Part shown: positions 29,496 through 38,674 of the stretch, one piece after another
Numbering within the stretch: the stretch's first letter is position 1
How the letters are laid out: every line of letters starts with the position of its first letter
Source of the DNA: Chroococcus sp. FPU101
Lineage (GTDB): Bacteria > Cyanobacteriota > Cyanobacteriia > Cyanobacteriales > Microcystaceae
Assembly: GCF_017312365.1 (NCBI RefSeq)
Contig: NZ_BLJI01000008.1
Location: 97,374 to 161,373, forward strand
Direction of reading: 5' to 3'
Length of the DNA stretch: 64,000 nt
Position numbers and translations under genes: made by a program
The notes under the pieces: generated by a model
Databases searched by the model: none
What the model was told of the DNA's origin: nothing
What the model saw: only the letters and a program-made list of their open reading frames with translations

Positions 29496-30143
29496 TCAGA
29501 GACTACTAAAAGTGCTGATCGATTGAGGAGCATTGACAGTTAAATCTAAATTATTTAAACTGCAAGCTAAAAATCCTTGCCCTAAATTTAAAGCCGAAAA
29601 AGGACTTTCTTCAGGAATCATAAGAGATGCTGAGATAAAACTTGGATTAACTTTAAATTGACTGTTGAAAGAGAGTAAATCACGTTCCTTGCGACTAAAA
29701 GAAGAACCCCTAAATTGAGGTAGCCACAATTTCGTTAGATTGAGCCATTCTGACTGGCGAGAAAAAACACAAAGAGTACGATCTTTTTGAGTAACCAGCA
29801 CTTCTGAGTTTTTCCATTTAAAATCAGCAAATTCTTTCGGTAAACCCCAGATTTCGCGCCCTCCTCTAATTGAATCTTCATGATCCACATAGATATGAGA
29901 AACCCAAAAACCGATATGCTGTTGATAGCGAACCAAAGCAGGAACAACGATTAATTCATGGTATTCCAAAACTGACCCCGCTTGATAGGAAGCCAGATAA
30001 ACACCGCCGATACTTTTTCTAGGTAAAATCGGAATAATTTCTAATTTTGCTGGAATAAAAGGTCGAGATACTTCAATACTAATCTGATGGAGACTGATTA
30101 AAGCTTTACCTGTTAGATGCCAAGGTGCAGGAGGATAGCTCAT
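29496..30143 (-). CDS. acetoacetate decarboxylase-like protein
   Basis: The start at MSYPPAPWHLTGKA (30143) gives 215 residues; the six codons before it are leader-like. The fold family is acetoacetate decarboxylase. IRGGREIWGLPKEFADF corresponds to the region with the Schiff-base lysine, and YHELIVVPALVRY with the conserved core. Family members in cyanobacteria are common and mostly uncharacterised, and the substrate is unlikely to be acetoacetate itself. It is possibly co-transcribed toward the HLIP gene (117 bp spacer). Confidence 0.82.
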   Translation of the reverse strand: MSYPPAPWHLTGKALISLHQISIEVSRPFIPAKLEIIPILPRKSIGGVYLASYQAGSVLEYHELIVVPALVRYQQHIGFWVSHIYVDHEDSIRGGREIWGLPKEFADFKWKNSEVLVTQKDRTLCVFSRQSEWLNLTKLWLPQFRGSSFSRKERDLLSFNSQFKVNPSFISASLMIPEESPFSALNLGQGFLACSLNNLDLTVNAPQSISTFSSL

Positions 30144-30550
30144 AAGCTTTCTATTGAGCAATAATGATTCACATTTATTCTGAAATAGGAAATAAGAATT
30201 AGGATGGTTCGTAAGACAGATTATCCAGCATTAATCTTTTTTAGTTAGATCCTGCTGATCTGACTCATCAAGGGTAGCCACAGGATGACTTAGTAATTAG
30301 TCATGCTCGTGTACCATAACACAAACAAGAATCAAAAGCTTTGTCAAATTCGGTTAGCTCGTTTTGATAGGGTGTGCGATCGCAAACTTGACACGGTTAC
30401 TGACTAGGTTATTTAGTTTATCGTCTATTCTTCTGACTTTTTTATTACAGACTAACGTTAAATTAAACGACTTAATTTATTTGTATATAGACAACCATTT
30501 TATATATAATTCTAGAGAAAGCTTGATTCACTAACAGTGTAATACCAAAA
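30144..30550. other. intergenic region upstream of the restriction-modification pair
   Basis: These 407 bp lie between divergent starts of the decarboxylase-like gene and the methyltransferase. No gene or RNA is evident. The right half is extremely AT-rich and likely carries the methyltransferase promoter; I see no obvious controller-protein box or C-protein gene. Confidence 0.5.
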
Positions 30551-31549
30551 ATGCTTAAGTTTATTGATTTATTTGCAGGGATAGGAGGCTTTAGAATTGC
30601 GTTTGAAAATTTAGGCTGTCAATGTGTTTTTTCATCAGAATGGAATAAATTTTCACAAACAACTTATGAAGCCAATTTTAATCATAAGCCAGAAGGTGAT
30701 ATCACTTTAATTCCCACTTCAGAAATTCCCGATCATGATATATTAACGGCGGGTTTTCCTTGTCAGCCTTTTAGTATAGCAGGAGTAACTAAACACAATG
30801 CTCTAGGTATTCGTCATGGCTTTGAGCATCCTACACAAGGAACTCTATTTTTTGAGATCGTTAAAATTATTAAAGAAAAAAGACCTAAAGCATTTATTCT
30901 AGAAAATGTCAAAAATTTACAGAGTCATGATAAGGGCAAGACATTTGAAGTAATTAAAAACGTTCTCTCACAGGATTTGAATTATCATATTCACTATCAA
31001 ATTTTTGATGCTCGTTCCTTGGTTCCTCAGAATCGAAAAAGAATATTTATCGTAGGATTTGATAAAGCTATTAATTTTAACTTTCCAGAATTGCCAGATT
31101 TTAAGCCTAGAATTAGAGATATTTTAGAAAGTGAAGTCGATAGTAAATATACTTTAACTGACCATCTCTGGAATTATTTACAAAAATATGCAGAAAAGCA
31201 TAAAGAAAAAGGAAATGGTTTCGGTTATGGATTAGTAGATCTAGACGGTATAGCTAGGACTTTAAGTGCTAGATATTATAAAGATGGAGCAGAAATTCTA
31301 ATACCACAAGTTGGTCAAAATCCACGCCGTTTAACACCGAGAGAATGTGCGAGATTAATGGGATTTCCCGAAACATTTATTATTCCCGTTTCTGATAATC
31401 AAGCTTATCGACAGTTTGGTAATGCGGTTGTTCCTCCTGTAGTCGAGGCTATAGGTAAAGAAATTATAAAAAGTCTGGATAATCCTGTTCAAGTACTGGT
31501 CAAGCCACCTCTAATTATTAATCAATTAGAGCTTTCATTAGTTTTTTAA
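30551..31549 (+). CDS. DNA (cytosine-5-)-methyltransferase of a type II restriction-modification pair
   Basis: This complete 332-residue C5 methyltransferase has motif I FIDLFAGIGGFRIAFENLG, motif IV with the catalytic Cys in AGFPCQPFSIAG, and motif VI ILENVKNLQSH. Motif VIII is QNRKRIFIVGF, motif IX lies around ARTLSARYYKDG, and motif X is RQFGNAVVPPVVEAIGKE. The target-recognition region between VIII and IX is short. It protects the host's own recognition sites by 5-methylcytosine. Only 12 bp separate it from the presumed endonuclease. Its A/T-rich codon use suggests acquisition by transfer. Confidence 0.96.
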   Translation: MLKFIDLFAGIGGFRIAFENLGCQCVFSSEWNKFSQTTYEANFNHKPEGDITLIPTSEIPDHDILTAGFPCQPFSIAGVTKHNALGIRHGFEHPTQGTLFFEIVKIIKEKRPKAFILENVKNLQSHDKGKTFEVIKNVLSQDLNYHIHYQIFDARSLVPQNRKRIFIVGFDKAINFNFPELPDFKPRIRDILESEVDSKYTLTDHLWNYLQKYAEKHKEKGNGFGYGLVDLDGIARTLSARYYKDGAEILIPQVGQNPRRLTPRECARLMGFPETFIIPVSDNQAYRQFGNAVVPPVVEAIGKEIIKSLDNPVQVLVKPPLIINQLELSLVF

Positions 31550-31561
31550 ATTTAATTATTT

Positions 31562-32494
31562 ATGAGCAATATGCAGAAAAAATATAATTTTATTAAGGAA
31601 GAGAATCAACTAATCAAAACAATTAAAAATGCTTATTATATGTTGCCAGTTCTCTCTAAAATAGATGAGATTTTAAAGGAAGATAATTCAATTCATTATC
31701 AAGACGCTTTTAATTCTCTTCACGACATTATTCAAGGTTCAAAACACGAAGTACTAGAATTAATTAATAAAAGAAAAAAAAGTGGACTAATCAAAGATAT
31801 TAATCAAGCTTCAAAATCTGTTGTAGGTAATATTTTTCCTTATTCCTTGATGTACATTTTTTTGAAAAACAAAGAAATTCAAAATATTGAACAACATATT
31901 TATATAACTAATAGAAAAACTACTGTTAAAGGATTTGACAAAATATCGACGATAAAATTAGCTGATGGTGAAACACAAAAACCAGATTGTGATTTAATTA
32001 TTTACTCGTACCCTAAAAATTCTACTGGAGCTACTTCTTCTAAGATAACCACTAACAAAGATAAAAATACAGACTGTCCTAAATGTATAATTCTATCTTT
32101 GAAAACCTCTTTACGAGAAAGAGCCGCCCAAACTTACAAATGGAAACTTTTATTAGAAATTGCTAACGAACATAGCTCTAAAATTAAAGAAAAATATGGC
32201 ATTGTTTATGAGGCTCCTGAAGTGCCACTCATTTGTTTTGTAACAGTCAATTTTTATAATGAAATTAACAATCCTCAGCAACGAGGGATGTTAAAGTTTT
32301 TTGATAGATCATTTTTAGCTAAAAAAGTCAATAAAGAAATTAAAAAAGATTTGAAAATTATTAATGAAGAAGAGACAATAGAGGAAGAAAAAACGACAGA
32401 AATAAGAAAACAGAAGCCCAAAGAATTCATCAGTCCTTTGTCTGAATTAGTAAATCTTGTTAATGAATTTTTTCAGTTAGATAATAAAGAGTAA
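31562..32494 (+). CDS. probable type II restriction endonuclease (BsaWI-like)
   Basis: This 310-residue protein directly follows the C5 methyltransferase. Its core looks like a PD-(D/E)xK nuclease: Asp in KPDCDLIIYSY, then CIILSLKTSLRERAAQTYKWKL. In that stretch a Lys ends the active-site strand and the RERxAQxxxWKL helix recalls the BsaWI/AgeI group, whose enzymes recognise sites around CCGG. The rest is Lys/Glu-rich and helical, with an acidic linker near 280 (NEEETIEEEKTTE). The family link is by eye; the role follows mostly from position. The start may be either of the first two Met codons. Confidence 0.75.
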   Translation: MSNMQKKYNFIKEENQLIKTIKNAYYMLPVLSKIDEILKEDNSIHYQDAFNSLHDIIQGSKHEVLELINKRKKSGLIKDINQASKSVVGNIFPYSLMYIFLKNKEIQNIEQHIYITNRKTTVKGFDKISTIKLADGETQKPDCDLIIYSYPKNSTGATSSKITTNKDKNTDCPKCIILSLKTSLRERAAQTYKWKLLLEIANEHSSKIKEKYGIVYEAPEVPLICFVTVNFYNEINNPQQRGMLKFFDRSFLAKKVNKEIKKDLKIINEEETIEEEKTTEIRKQKPKEFISPLSELVNLVNEFFQLDNKE

Positions 32495-32535
32495 CAGAAA
32501 CTGATAAATATTTAGTAATCTTTGTTAGCCCAAAT

Positions 32536-34091
32536 ATGTTCAACCCATCGCAATGTGATCCAGTTTATCTCGAAATCTTTAAAAATCTCTATCAATCGAT
32601 CGCCGAACAAATGGGCATTACCCTACAGAATACGGCATCATCGGTCAATATCAAAGAGCGTTTAGACTTTTCATGTGCAATTTTCGACCAAGAAGGCTTA
32701 TTAGTCGCCAATGCCCCCCATATTCCCGTACATTTAGGCTCAATGAGTGAAAGTGTTCGCAGTTTAATTGAAGATGACAAAAACACGTTACAGTCGGGAA
32801 ATGTTTACTTATCCAATAATCCCTATAATGGAGGAACACATTTACCCGATGTCACGGCAATTACACCCGTTTTTGCTCAAAATCAACAATTTATATTATT
32901 TTACGTCGCTTCACGAGGACATCAAGCCGATATCGGAGGAATTACCCCTGGTTCCATGCCTCCCCATAGTAAAACCATAGACGAAGAGGGAATTTTATTT
33001 GATAACTTTTTGCTCGTTGAACAGGGTCGATTTAGAGAAAAAGAGTTACGAGAAGTCTTAGCTAGTAATCTATATCCAGCGCGAAATCCAGAGCAAAATA
33101 TAGCCGATTTTCAAGCCCAAATTGCCGCAAATGCTAAAGGAGCGCAAGAATTACAAAAAATGGTCGCTCAATACGGACTACCCACCGTACAAGCATATAT
33201 GAAATTTGTGCAGGATAACGCCGAAGAATCCGTGAGAAAAGCCATTGATGTATTAAAAGATGGTGAATTTAGTTATCTGATGGATAATGGCGCACAAATT
33301 ACTGTAAAAGTAACAATAGATTCTAATAATCGTAGTGCAACCATCGATTTTACTGGAACCTCTCAACAACTAGCCAGTAATTTTAATGCACCGAAAGCCG
33401 TCACTCAAGCGGCTGTTTTGTATGTATTTCGCACGCTAGTCGATGATAATATCCCCCTCAATGCTGGATGTCTCAAACCTCTACATCTGATTATCCCTTC
33501 TGGCTGTATGCTAAACCCAACTTATCCCGCAGCTGTTGTCGCGGGCAATGTCGAAACCTCGCAGCGGTTGTAGATGCCTTGTATGGTGCTTTGGGGGTTC
33601 TCGCAGCTTCTCAAGGAACGATGAATAACTTTACCTTTGGCAATGAGCAATATCAATATTATGAAACTATTTGCGGGGGTTCGGGTGCGGGTGCTACTTT
33701 TGATGGAACCGATGCAGTACACACCCATATGACCAACTCTCGCTTAACTGACCCAGAAGTGTTAGAGTTTCGTTATCCCGTACTCGTAGAAAGCTTTAGT
33801 ATTCGTCCGAATAGTGGAGGAAAAGGTAAATATAACGGGGGAAATGGTATTACTCGAAAAATTCGCTTTCTTGAACCAATGACAGCGAATATCTTATCCA
33901 ATCATCGCATTATTCCGACCTTTGGTTTAGCAGGAGGGAACGCGGGAAAAGTGGGTCAAAATTCAGTACAGCGCGAAGATGGCACAGTCAAAGAAATAGA
34001 AAGTACCGCTACTGTCGAAATGAATGCAGGTGATATCTTTATCATCGAAACACCAGGGGGTGGCGGTTATGGTGGGATAATTGATAGTTAA
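32536..34091 (+). pseudogene. hyuB: hydantoinase/5-oxoprolinase subunit B (HyuB-like), broken by one frameshift
   Basis: The first frame (32536-33573) begins FNPSQCDPVYLEIFKN and carries SSVNIKERLDFSCAIFD, NDPYNGGTHLPD-type sequence (NNPYNGGTHLPDV) and RGHQADIGG. It breaks at VAGNVETSQ near 33562-33566. The second frame resumes AVVDALYGALGVLAASQGTM and runs to the Gly-rich end IETPGGGGYGG at 34091. Restoring one base in CAGCGG gives about 518 residues, the normal HyuB length. It starts 41 bp after the endonuclease gene and may now be transcribed from the restriction-modification promoter. Real inactivation or a sequence error remains open. Confidence 0.9.
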
Positions 34092-34238
34092 TTTACTTAT
34101 AGAGGTGACGTTGGTATGTCAAACTCAAGCAATTTTAGGCTAAAAAAGCTTGAATTTTTTCCATAAGCAATTAAATGAGTCAAAGTGAGGATTTTTAGGT
34201 AAAAATGAAAAGAGTATGATAATGACTAGATCTAAAAC

Positions 34239-34577
34239 ATGACTGCTACTCAAGAAACCAATTTAAAATCAGAAATTCCTGTTCATCAAACGTCTAATCC
34301 TTTTTGGACGGTTTTTAGTTCGACTTTTCTCACGATTTTTTTAGCGGAAATGGGGGATAAAACCCAGTTAGCCACTTTATTAATGAGTGCTGAATCAAAA
34401 TCACCTTGGGTTGTGTTTGCAGGTTCAGCAGTCGCTTTAATCTCAACCAGTTTATTAGGTGTTTTGATCGGTTATTGGATTTCAAGACGATTATCCCCTA
34501 AAACGCTCGATATAGCGGTTTCACTTTTATTATTATTCATTACCGCCCTATTACTTGGCGATGTTCTTTATTCTTAG
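34239..34577 (+). CDS. hmx1: half-size GDT1/UPF0016 manganese exporter subunit
   Basis: This 112-residue membrane protein carries one copy of the family motif: FLAEMGDKTQLATLLM (E-x-G-D-K-T/S). A single UPF0016 half has three membrane segments. Full-length relatives such as Mnx have two motif copies and export Mn2+. This half-size type must pair with another half, and the next gene supplies one. The symbol follows the Hmx1/Hmx2 pair described in Synechocystis, recalled from memory. An N-terminal soluble extension of about 25 residues is present. Confidence 0.88.
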   Translation: MTATQETNLKSEIPVHQTSNPFWTVFSSTFLTIFLAEMGDKTQLATLLMSAESKSPWVVFAGSAVALISTSLLGVLIGYWISRRLSPKTLDIAVSLLLLFITALLLGDVLYS

Positions 34578-34588
34578 ATTTTTAGATT

Positions 34589-34879
34589 ATGAATTGGCAA
34601 TTATTTGGCTTGACTTTTATGACGGTTTTTCTAGCAGAATTGGGCGATAAAAGTCAACTGGCTGCGATCGCATTAGGAGGCAGTTCTAAATCACCTCGTG
34701 CGGTTTTTTTAGGCTCAATTACTGCTTTAATTTTGGCTAGTTTTTTGGGAGTAATTGCAGGTGGTAGTATCGCTCAATTCTTCCCTCCAAAACTCTTAAA
34801 AGCCTTGGCTGCTTTGGGTTTTGCTTTATTAGCTTTAAAAATTTTGTGGTCAAGTTTGTTAGAGGAAACCGAAACTTAA
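34589..34879 (+). CDS. hmx2: second half-size GDT1/UPF0016 manganese exporter subunit
   Basis: This 96-residue partner follows after 11 bp and is surely in one operon with the preceding gene. It carries the second motif copy, FLAELGDKSQLAAIALGG, and three hydrophobic segments. Opposed orientations of the two halves in the membrane would reconstitute one E-x-G-D exchanger for Mn2+ (and perhaps Ca2+) against protons. A short Glu-rich tail ends the chain. Confidence 0.88.
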   Translation: MNWQLFGLTFMTVFLAELGDKSQLAAIALGGSSKSPRAVFLGSITALILASFLGVIAGGSIAQFFPPKLLKALAALGFALLALKILWSSLLEETET

Positions 34880-35004
34880 ACAAGTATAAATACTTAATAA
34901 ATGTGATAGCTGTTACACAATTTTTTCACCAATGCTGCTTAATATTTGTTATTGTGGATTTTAACAAACTGAAATATTAATATCAGCCATTAGTAGGTTT
35001 AAAC

Positions 35005-35691
35005 ATGGTTTTATCTACTGTAAAGCCATCTGTCGATGTTCAAGGTCTTAAAGAAGTTTGGGCAACTCTTCAAAAAGATAGTTGTCCGTATCATTACAAC
35101 TTCCATATGCACACGATTTGTTCTGATGGACAATTATCTCCTGTTGACTTAATGGAACAAGCGGTCAAAATTGGACTCAAAGGAATGGCAATTACAGATC
35201 ATCATTCCGTAAAAGGTTATCAAATCGCTCAAACTTGGTTAGATGAAAAACATCAATTAGGTTCTGACGCTCGTTTACCTCATCTTTGGACAGGTGTTGA
35301 AGTCACTTCAGACTTATTCGGTACAGAAGTTCATTTACTCGGTTATGGTTTTTCACTCGAACACCCCGCTATGACTCGCTATTTGCAAGGGGAACGCCCG
35401 AAAGCAAATGACGCATATGCAGTTAATGTGATTCACGCCATACATCAAGCAGGGGGTTTAGTGGTTTTAGCCCATCCCTCGCGCTACCATTGTTCAGCAG
35501 AAAGGCTGATTCCTGCTGCGGCACGACTTGGCATTGATGGGATAGAAGCTTTTTATGCTTATGGCAACCCGAAACCTTGGACAACCAGTATTAAAGAAAC
35601 GGAAAAAGCGTTACAACTGAGCGAAAGTTATCAGTTATTCAATACTTGCGGTACAGATACACACGGCAAAAGCTTGTTACAACGTATTTAG
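35005..35691 (+). CDS. PHP-domain metal-dependent phosphoesterase
   Basis: This 228-residue protein has the PHP metal-site motifs: NFHMHTICSDG (motif I), GMAITDHHSVKGY (motif II), GVEVTSD, VVLAHPSRY (motif III) and GTDTHGKSLLQRI at the end (motif IV). The length suggests a stand-alone phosphatase or nucleotidase rather than a polymerase proofreading domain; related proteins hydrolyse 3',5'-nucleoside bisphosphates or small phosphoesters. Its final 15 bp overlap the convergent nagA. Confidence 0.9.
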   Translation: MVLSTVKPSVDVQGLKEVWATLQKDSCPYHYNFHMHTICSDGQLSPVDLMEQAVKIGLKGMAITDHHSVKGYQIAQTWLDEKHQLGSDARLPHLWTGVEVTSDLFGTEVHLLGYGFSLEHPAMTRYLQGERPKANDAYAVNVIHAIHQAGGLVVLAHPSRYHCSAERLIPAAARLGIDGIEAFYAYGNPKPWTTSIKETEKALQLSESYQLFNTCGTDTHGKSLLQRI

Positions 35692-36828
35692 GTTTAATCG
35701 TTCCCAAGTTAGTCGTTTACTGGCTTCTGACAGATGCCATCGCAGCAGCTTGGCGGTTTGTCCGATTTCAATTCCACGTAAGTTGATCGCTTTACGGGGT
35801 GATTCTGTGGCTAGTGCGATCGCTATTTCTGGTTCACAGAGGCCCCATCTGACTAAATTTTCTACTCCTTTAAATAAAGGTAATGTAGTTCCTGCTAAGG
35901 TACCATTCATTAAACGCGCTGTTCCCTCTTTAACTTCTATTTGACGACTATCCCAAGGATAAAAACCATCATCTAAACCGATGGGGGCTAGGGCATCACT
36001 TATTAGGAAAATTCCTTGTTCATAGTGACTTGCCCGCAGCAGAAGATCGATCATGGTTGGTGAAACGTGACGACCATCAGCAATTAATCCACAGTATACA
36101 TTTTTATTGACAATGGCCTCAGCCAGTAAACCAGGTTTGCGGTGGTGTAGCGGTGGCATGGCATTAAACGCATGAGTTACCATTGAAGCACCCCAAGCAA
36201 AGGCTTTTTTAGCTTCTTCGACGCTGGCGAGTGAATGTCCTAAACTAACAATAATTCCTTGATGATGAAGGTATTTAATGACTTCTCCGTTAAGGTCTAA
36301 TTCGGGGGCTAGAGTTACAATTTTGACAAGATGTGTATAGTTACCAAGTATGTCTTCTATTGCTTCTAGACTCGGACGAAGTAAGTATTCTGCTGCGTGT
36401 GCGCCCCGTTTTTCGACGTTTAAAAATGGCCCCTCTAAATGAACACCTAAAATTTTGGCCGTTTGGATATTCGTTTGGGGATGCTGTTTAATATATTGAT
36501 CGATAATTTTAAGCGATCGTTGTATGTTTTCGACTGAAGTAGTAACTAATGTTGGTAAAAATCCATCTATTCCTTGTTTCCATAAAAAGTTACAAATATC
36601 TTCTAAGACAAAGTTATCCGCCTCTGTTAGTTCGGGAAACGCTTTGCCTAATGCCCCATTAATTTGTAGATCAACTCCCCCTAATGAGATCCAATCCCCC
36701 TTTAGATCGATGATTTCTCCAATTTCTTCTAATGTTGGATTAATTTTTTCAATGATTCCATGAGGGTTAATATAGATTTGTTGTAGCTTTTCCAAACCTA
36801 TAATGCGGGCGTTGACCAGTGTTATCAT
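35677..36828 (-). CDS. nagA: N-acetylglucosamine-6-phosphate deacetylase
   Basis: This 383-residue amidohydrolase has the metal-binding HLEGPFLN, the His ligands in SLGHSLAS and VTHAFNAMPPLHHR, and the catalytic Asp in FLISDALAPIGLDD. It removes acetate from N-acetylglucosamine-6-phosphate during cell-wall or chitin sugar recycling. The product is the substrate of nagB, which lies at 18.5-19.3 kb. It is leftward and monocistronic; about 240 AT-rich bp separate its start from purE. Confidence 0.94.
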   Translation of the reverse strand: MITLVNARIIGLEKLQQIYINPHGIIEKINPTLEEIGEIIDLKGDWISLGGVDLQINGALGKAFPELTEADNFVLEDICNFLWKQGIDGFLPTLVTTSVENIQRSLKIIDQYIKQHPQTNIQTAKILGVHLEGPFLNVEKRGAHAAEYLLRPSLEAIEDILGNYTHLVKIVTLAPELDLNGEVIKYLHHQGIIVSLGHSLASVEEAKKAFAWGASMVTHAFNAMPPLHHRKPGLLAEAIVNKNVYCGLIADGRHVSPTMIDLLLRASHYEQGIFLISDALAPIGLDDGFYPWDSRQIEVKEGTARLMNGTLAGTTLPLFKGVENLVRWGLCEPEIAIALATESPRKAINLRGIEIGQTAKLLRWHLSEASKRLTWERLNLNTL

Positions 36829-37067
36829 ATAAACAAGAATTGCAAGAATTTAATTTTTTATTTTAAGGCAGAAACGCGACGCACTTTTGTTAAACAGTTT
36901 CTTGACAAATTCGCTTTTTTTTGCAAAAATATTTTTATAATGGAAATATTTGCACTTTTATAAAAATACCTATATTTCGATTATGAATAATTTTTTCTTA
37001 TAAACAAGAATAACATAAAAACAGTTTAGTTTACTAAAAATTTTCTTTTTTCCCTCAAAAAATTCTC

Positions 37068-37589
37068 ATGAATCAAGCAAAAATCGGGATAATTATGGGG
37101 AGTGATTCAGACCTACCCACGATGAAAGAAGCGATCGCCGTTTGTGAAGAATTTGGCGTAGTTTGTGAAGTGGGAATCGTTTCAGCCCATCGCACCCCCC
37201 AGAGGATGTATGAGTATGCGTCTATGGCTCATCAGAGGGGTTTAAAAGTGATTATTGCAGGTGCAGGAGGGGCAGCCCATTTACCTGGGATGGTGGCATC
37301 ATTAACCCCATTACCCGTCATTGGGGTTCCAGTGACAACGAAACAATTAAACGGCTTGGATTCATTGTATTCTATTGTACAGATGCCTGCGGGTATTCCA
37401 GTGGCGACAGTTGCGATCGGTAATGCTAAAAATGCGGGATTATTAGCAATTCGGATCTTAGGCGCGAATGATCCAGAATTGTTAGAAAAAATGATGGAAT
37501 ATCAACAGAGTTTAAATCAAATGGTCTTAGATAAACAGGATAAATTAGACACAGTGGGCTACAAAATCTATCTAGAACAGATGTTCTAA
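37068..37589 (+). CDS. purE: 5-(carboxyamino)imidazole ribonucleotide mutase
   Basis: This 173-residue class I PurE of purine synthesis shows the substrate loop [12 protein letters not shown], the [11 protein letters not shown] segment with catalytic His, [14 protein letters not shown] and the C-terminal [13 protein letters not shown]. It converts N5-CAIR to 4-carboxy-AIR, normally together with PurK, which is not in this window. The last 4 bp overlap the end of potA on the other strand. Confidence 0.98.
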   Translation: MNQAKIGIIMGSDSDLPTMKEAIAVCEEFGVVCEVGIVSAHRTPQRMYEYASMAHQRGLKVIIAGAGGAAHLPGMVASLTPLPVIGVPVTTKQLNGLDSLYSIVQMPAGIPVATVAIGNAKNAGLLAIRILGANDPELLEKMMEYQQSLNQMVLDKQDKLDTVGYKIYLEQMF

Positions 37590-38671
37590 TTTTGGAGAAC
37601 GCGGACATTTTGAGGAGCGATCGCAACTTTAACGTATTCTTGGGGTTGATAGCTATCTTGATTAAAAGAATTTTGTTGACGCACACTTAACACACTTTGT
37701 GGGCTCAGACGCACTAAATATCGAGTATCGGTACCCAGATAAACCACTTCTTCGATGACACCCGTATAACCCTCTACATCAGACGTAGTAGGATAAAGGA
37801 GCGCTTTTTCGGGACGAATGACGAGAGTAACAAACGTTCCCACAGGTTGAGGAGTTGAACTATTGATCTTAAACGGTAGCGTCTCATCTACTAATACTAC
37901 GCCTTGATCTCCCTGTTGTTCAACGACTCGCCCAGTTAAGAGGTTACTTTCCCCAATAAAATCAGCAACAAAACAGCTTTGCGGTTCTTCGTAGATTTCT
38001 CTAGGGGTTCCGACTTGTAACAGTTTACCCTGATACATCACAGCAATGCGATCGGACATGGTTAAAGCTTCTTCTTGATCGTGGGTTACATAAATAAAAG
38101 TAATGCCTACTTTTTGCTGCATATGTTTTAATTCTAGCTGCATTTCTTGACGAAGTTTAAGATCTAATGCCCCTAGTGGTTCATCTAAGAGTAATACCTT
38201 AGGTTTTTTGACTAAGGCACGTGCGAGGGCGACTCGTTGCTGTTGTCCCCCAGAAAGTTGACGCGGATAACGATTTTCTAGACCTTCTAGTTGTACCATA
38301 TTTAAAGCATCGCTCACCCGTGTCCGAATTTCTGTACGTGATAGCTTTTCCATTTCCAAACCAAACGCGATATTTTCAGCTACTGTTAGATGAGGAAAAA
38401 GGGCGTAACTTTGAAAAACCGTATTAACAGGACGATGAAACGGTAGACGTTGTGCCATCGGTTCACCTTGAACATAAATTTCTCCTGATGTTGGTAATTC
38501 AAAACCTGCAATCATTCTCAAGGTTGTAGTTTTGCCGCATCCAGAAGGGCCTAAAAGAGAAAAAAATTCACCTTCTGCCACTTTTAAATTAAGCTTTTCG
38601 ACGACAGTAAAATCTTTTTTTTGAGAATTTTTAAAGGCTTTAGAAACATTAATTAATTCAACCGAAACCAT
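37586..38671 (-). CDS. potA: polyamine ABC transporter ATPase
   Basis: This 361-residue ATPase has Walker [10 protein letters not shown], the signature [15 protein letters not shown], Walker [13 protein letters not shown] and the switch His in [11 protein letters not shown]-terminal TOBE domain (about 235-361) marks the PotA/spermidine group. It follows potD with 3 bp between stop and start, so the two are co-transcribed. The membrane subunits PotB and PotC are not adjacent and must be encoded elsewhere if the transporter works. Confidence 0.92.
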   Translation of the reverse strand: MVSVELINVSKAFKNSQKKDFTVVEKLNLKVAEGEFFSLLGPSGCGKTTTLRMIAGFELPTSGEIYVQGEPMAQRLPFHRPVNTVFQSYALFPHLTVAENIAFGLEMEKLSRTEIRTRVSDALNMVQLEGLENRYPRQLSGGQQQRVALARALVKKPKVLLLDEPLGALDLKLRQEMQLELKHMQQKVGITFIYVTHDQEEALTMSDRIAVMYQGKLLQVGTPREIYEEPQSCFVADFIGESNLLTGRVVEQQGDQGVVLVDETLPFKINSSTPQPVGTFVTLVIRPEKALLYPTTSDVEGYTGVIEEVVYLGTDTRYLVRLSPQSVLSVRQQNSFNQDSYQPQEYVKVAIAPQNVRVLQN

Positions 38672-38674
38672 CTC

